From an uncultured Lachnospiraceae bacterium (lineage in GTDB: Bacteria > Bacillota > Clostridia > Lachnospirales > Lachnospiraceae): a stretch of DNA of 49,717 bases. The position numbers and the translations under genes were made by a program. The stretch lies in assembly GCA_910585715.1 (NCBI GenBank), contig CAJUEX010000020.1, positions 1 through 49,717 of the forward strand. Reading direction: 5' to 3'. Under the pieces are notes generated by a model. It made no database searches and was not told the DNA's origin. It saw nothing but the letters and a program-made list of their open reading frames with translations. This document shows, in pieces, positions 49,667-49,717 of this stretch. The first letter of the stretch is position 1. Every line of letters starts with the position of its first letter.

Positions 49667-49717
49667 TAGCGAGAGGGGGATTTGAACCCTCGACACTACG
49701 GGTATGAACCGTATGCT
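49667..49717 (-). tRNA. tRNA with CAT anticodon (Met, or Ile with modified C), 5' end outside window
   Basis: On the minus strand the sequence contains an anticodon arm TACGG-TTCATAC-CCGTA with anticodon CAT, a short variable loop, a T arm around GGTTCAAAT, and a 3' acceptor strand TCTCGCT plus discriminator A at 49667. CCA is not encoded. The D arm and the 5' acceptor strand lie beyond 49717, so initiator, elongator and Ile2 types cannot be separated. Confidence 0.85.

Overview
The window reads as chromosome from a gut Lachnospiraceae (Clostridia; Blautia or Ruminococcus-like). The evidence is the mix of a bile salt hydrolase, an agr-type cyclic-peptide signalling system, GGAGG-type ribosome sites with several TTG/GTG starts, frequent Rrf2, TetR and MerR regulators, and intergenic palindromes. 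Assignments come from reading translations and motifs by eye; no database search was run.

Bases 1 to about 11,000 are a decayed, AT-rich accessory island. It opens with an IS66-like and serine-recombinase remnant. Next comes an intact two-gene unit: a small XRE regulator and a 1,184-residue protein joining a calcineurin-like phosphoesterase to an Hsp90/HtpG-type ATPase. After it lie a broken trypsin-like protease, an intact RhuM protein, a wrecked TOTE-type primase/helicase, a GNAT/small-protein pair and a broken XRE gene. The phosphoesterase-Hsp90 unit is the best candidate for an undescribed conflict or defence system.

Bases 11,000-15,400 hold a TetR-MFS efflux operon with its operator, a MerR regulator with a 19-bp-spacer promoter, and a class C beta-lactamase-like hydrolase. 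Bases 15,700-22,850 are one signalling locus: a small secreted protein, a probable lipoprotein, a three-gene ABC exporter, an AgrA-like LytTR regulator, an AgrC-like GHKL kinase, then agrD and agrB. The secreted-protein promoter and the agrD promoter carry the same 19-bp box at the same distance from the same -10, which suggests that the peptide circuit controls both.

Bases 23,000-33,500 carry a bile salt hydrolase, a hybrid histidine kinase (minus strand), a ferritin-like protein, a two-component system with an FtsX-type ABC transporter, and an Rrf2 regulator. The Rrf2 operator is repeated in front of the neighbouring, now broken, YwnB-like gene. Bases 34,300-36,000 encode a zinc macrodomain hydrolase and a class M sirtuin, an ADP-ribosylation on/off pair. 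A holin-like mini-toxin, a broken AAA ATPase, a frameshifted HXXEE membrane protein and a TetR-methyltransferase pair follow.

From 39,200 the content is housekeeping: carA-carB, a degenerate GGDEF/EAL phosphodiesterase, queH, argS, an Fe-S type Rrf2 regulator, a frameshifted YafQ-like toxin, and a tRNA with anticodon CAT cut by the window end. Intergenic space throughout holds long inverted repeats. Some share a core or end sequence although their arms differ.
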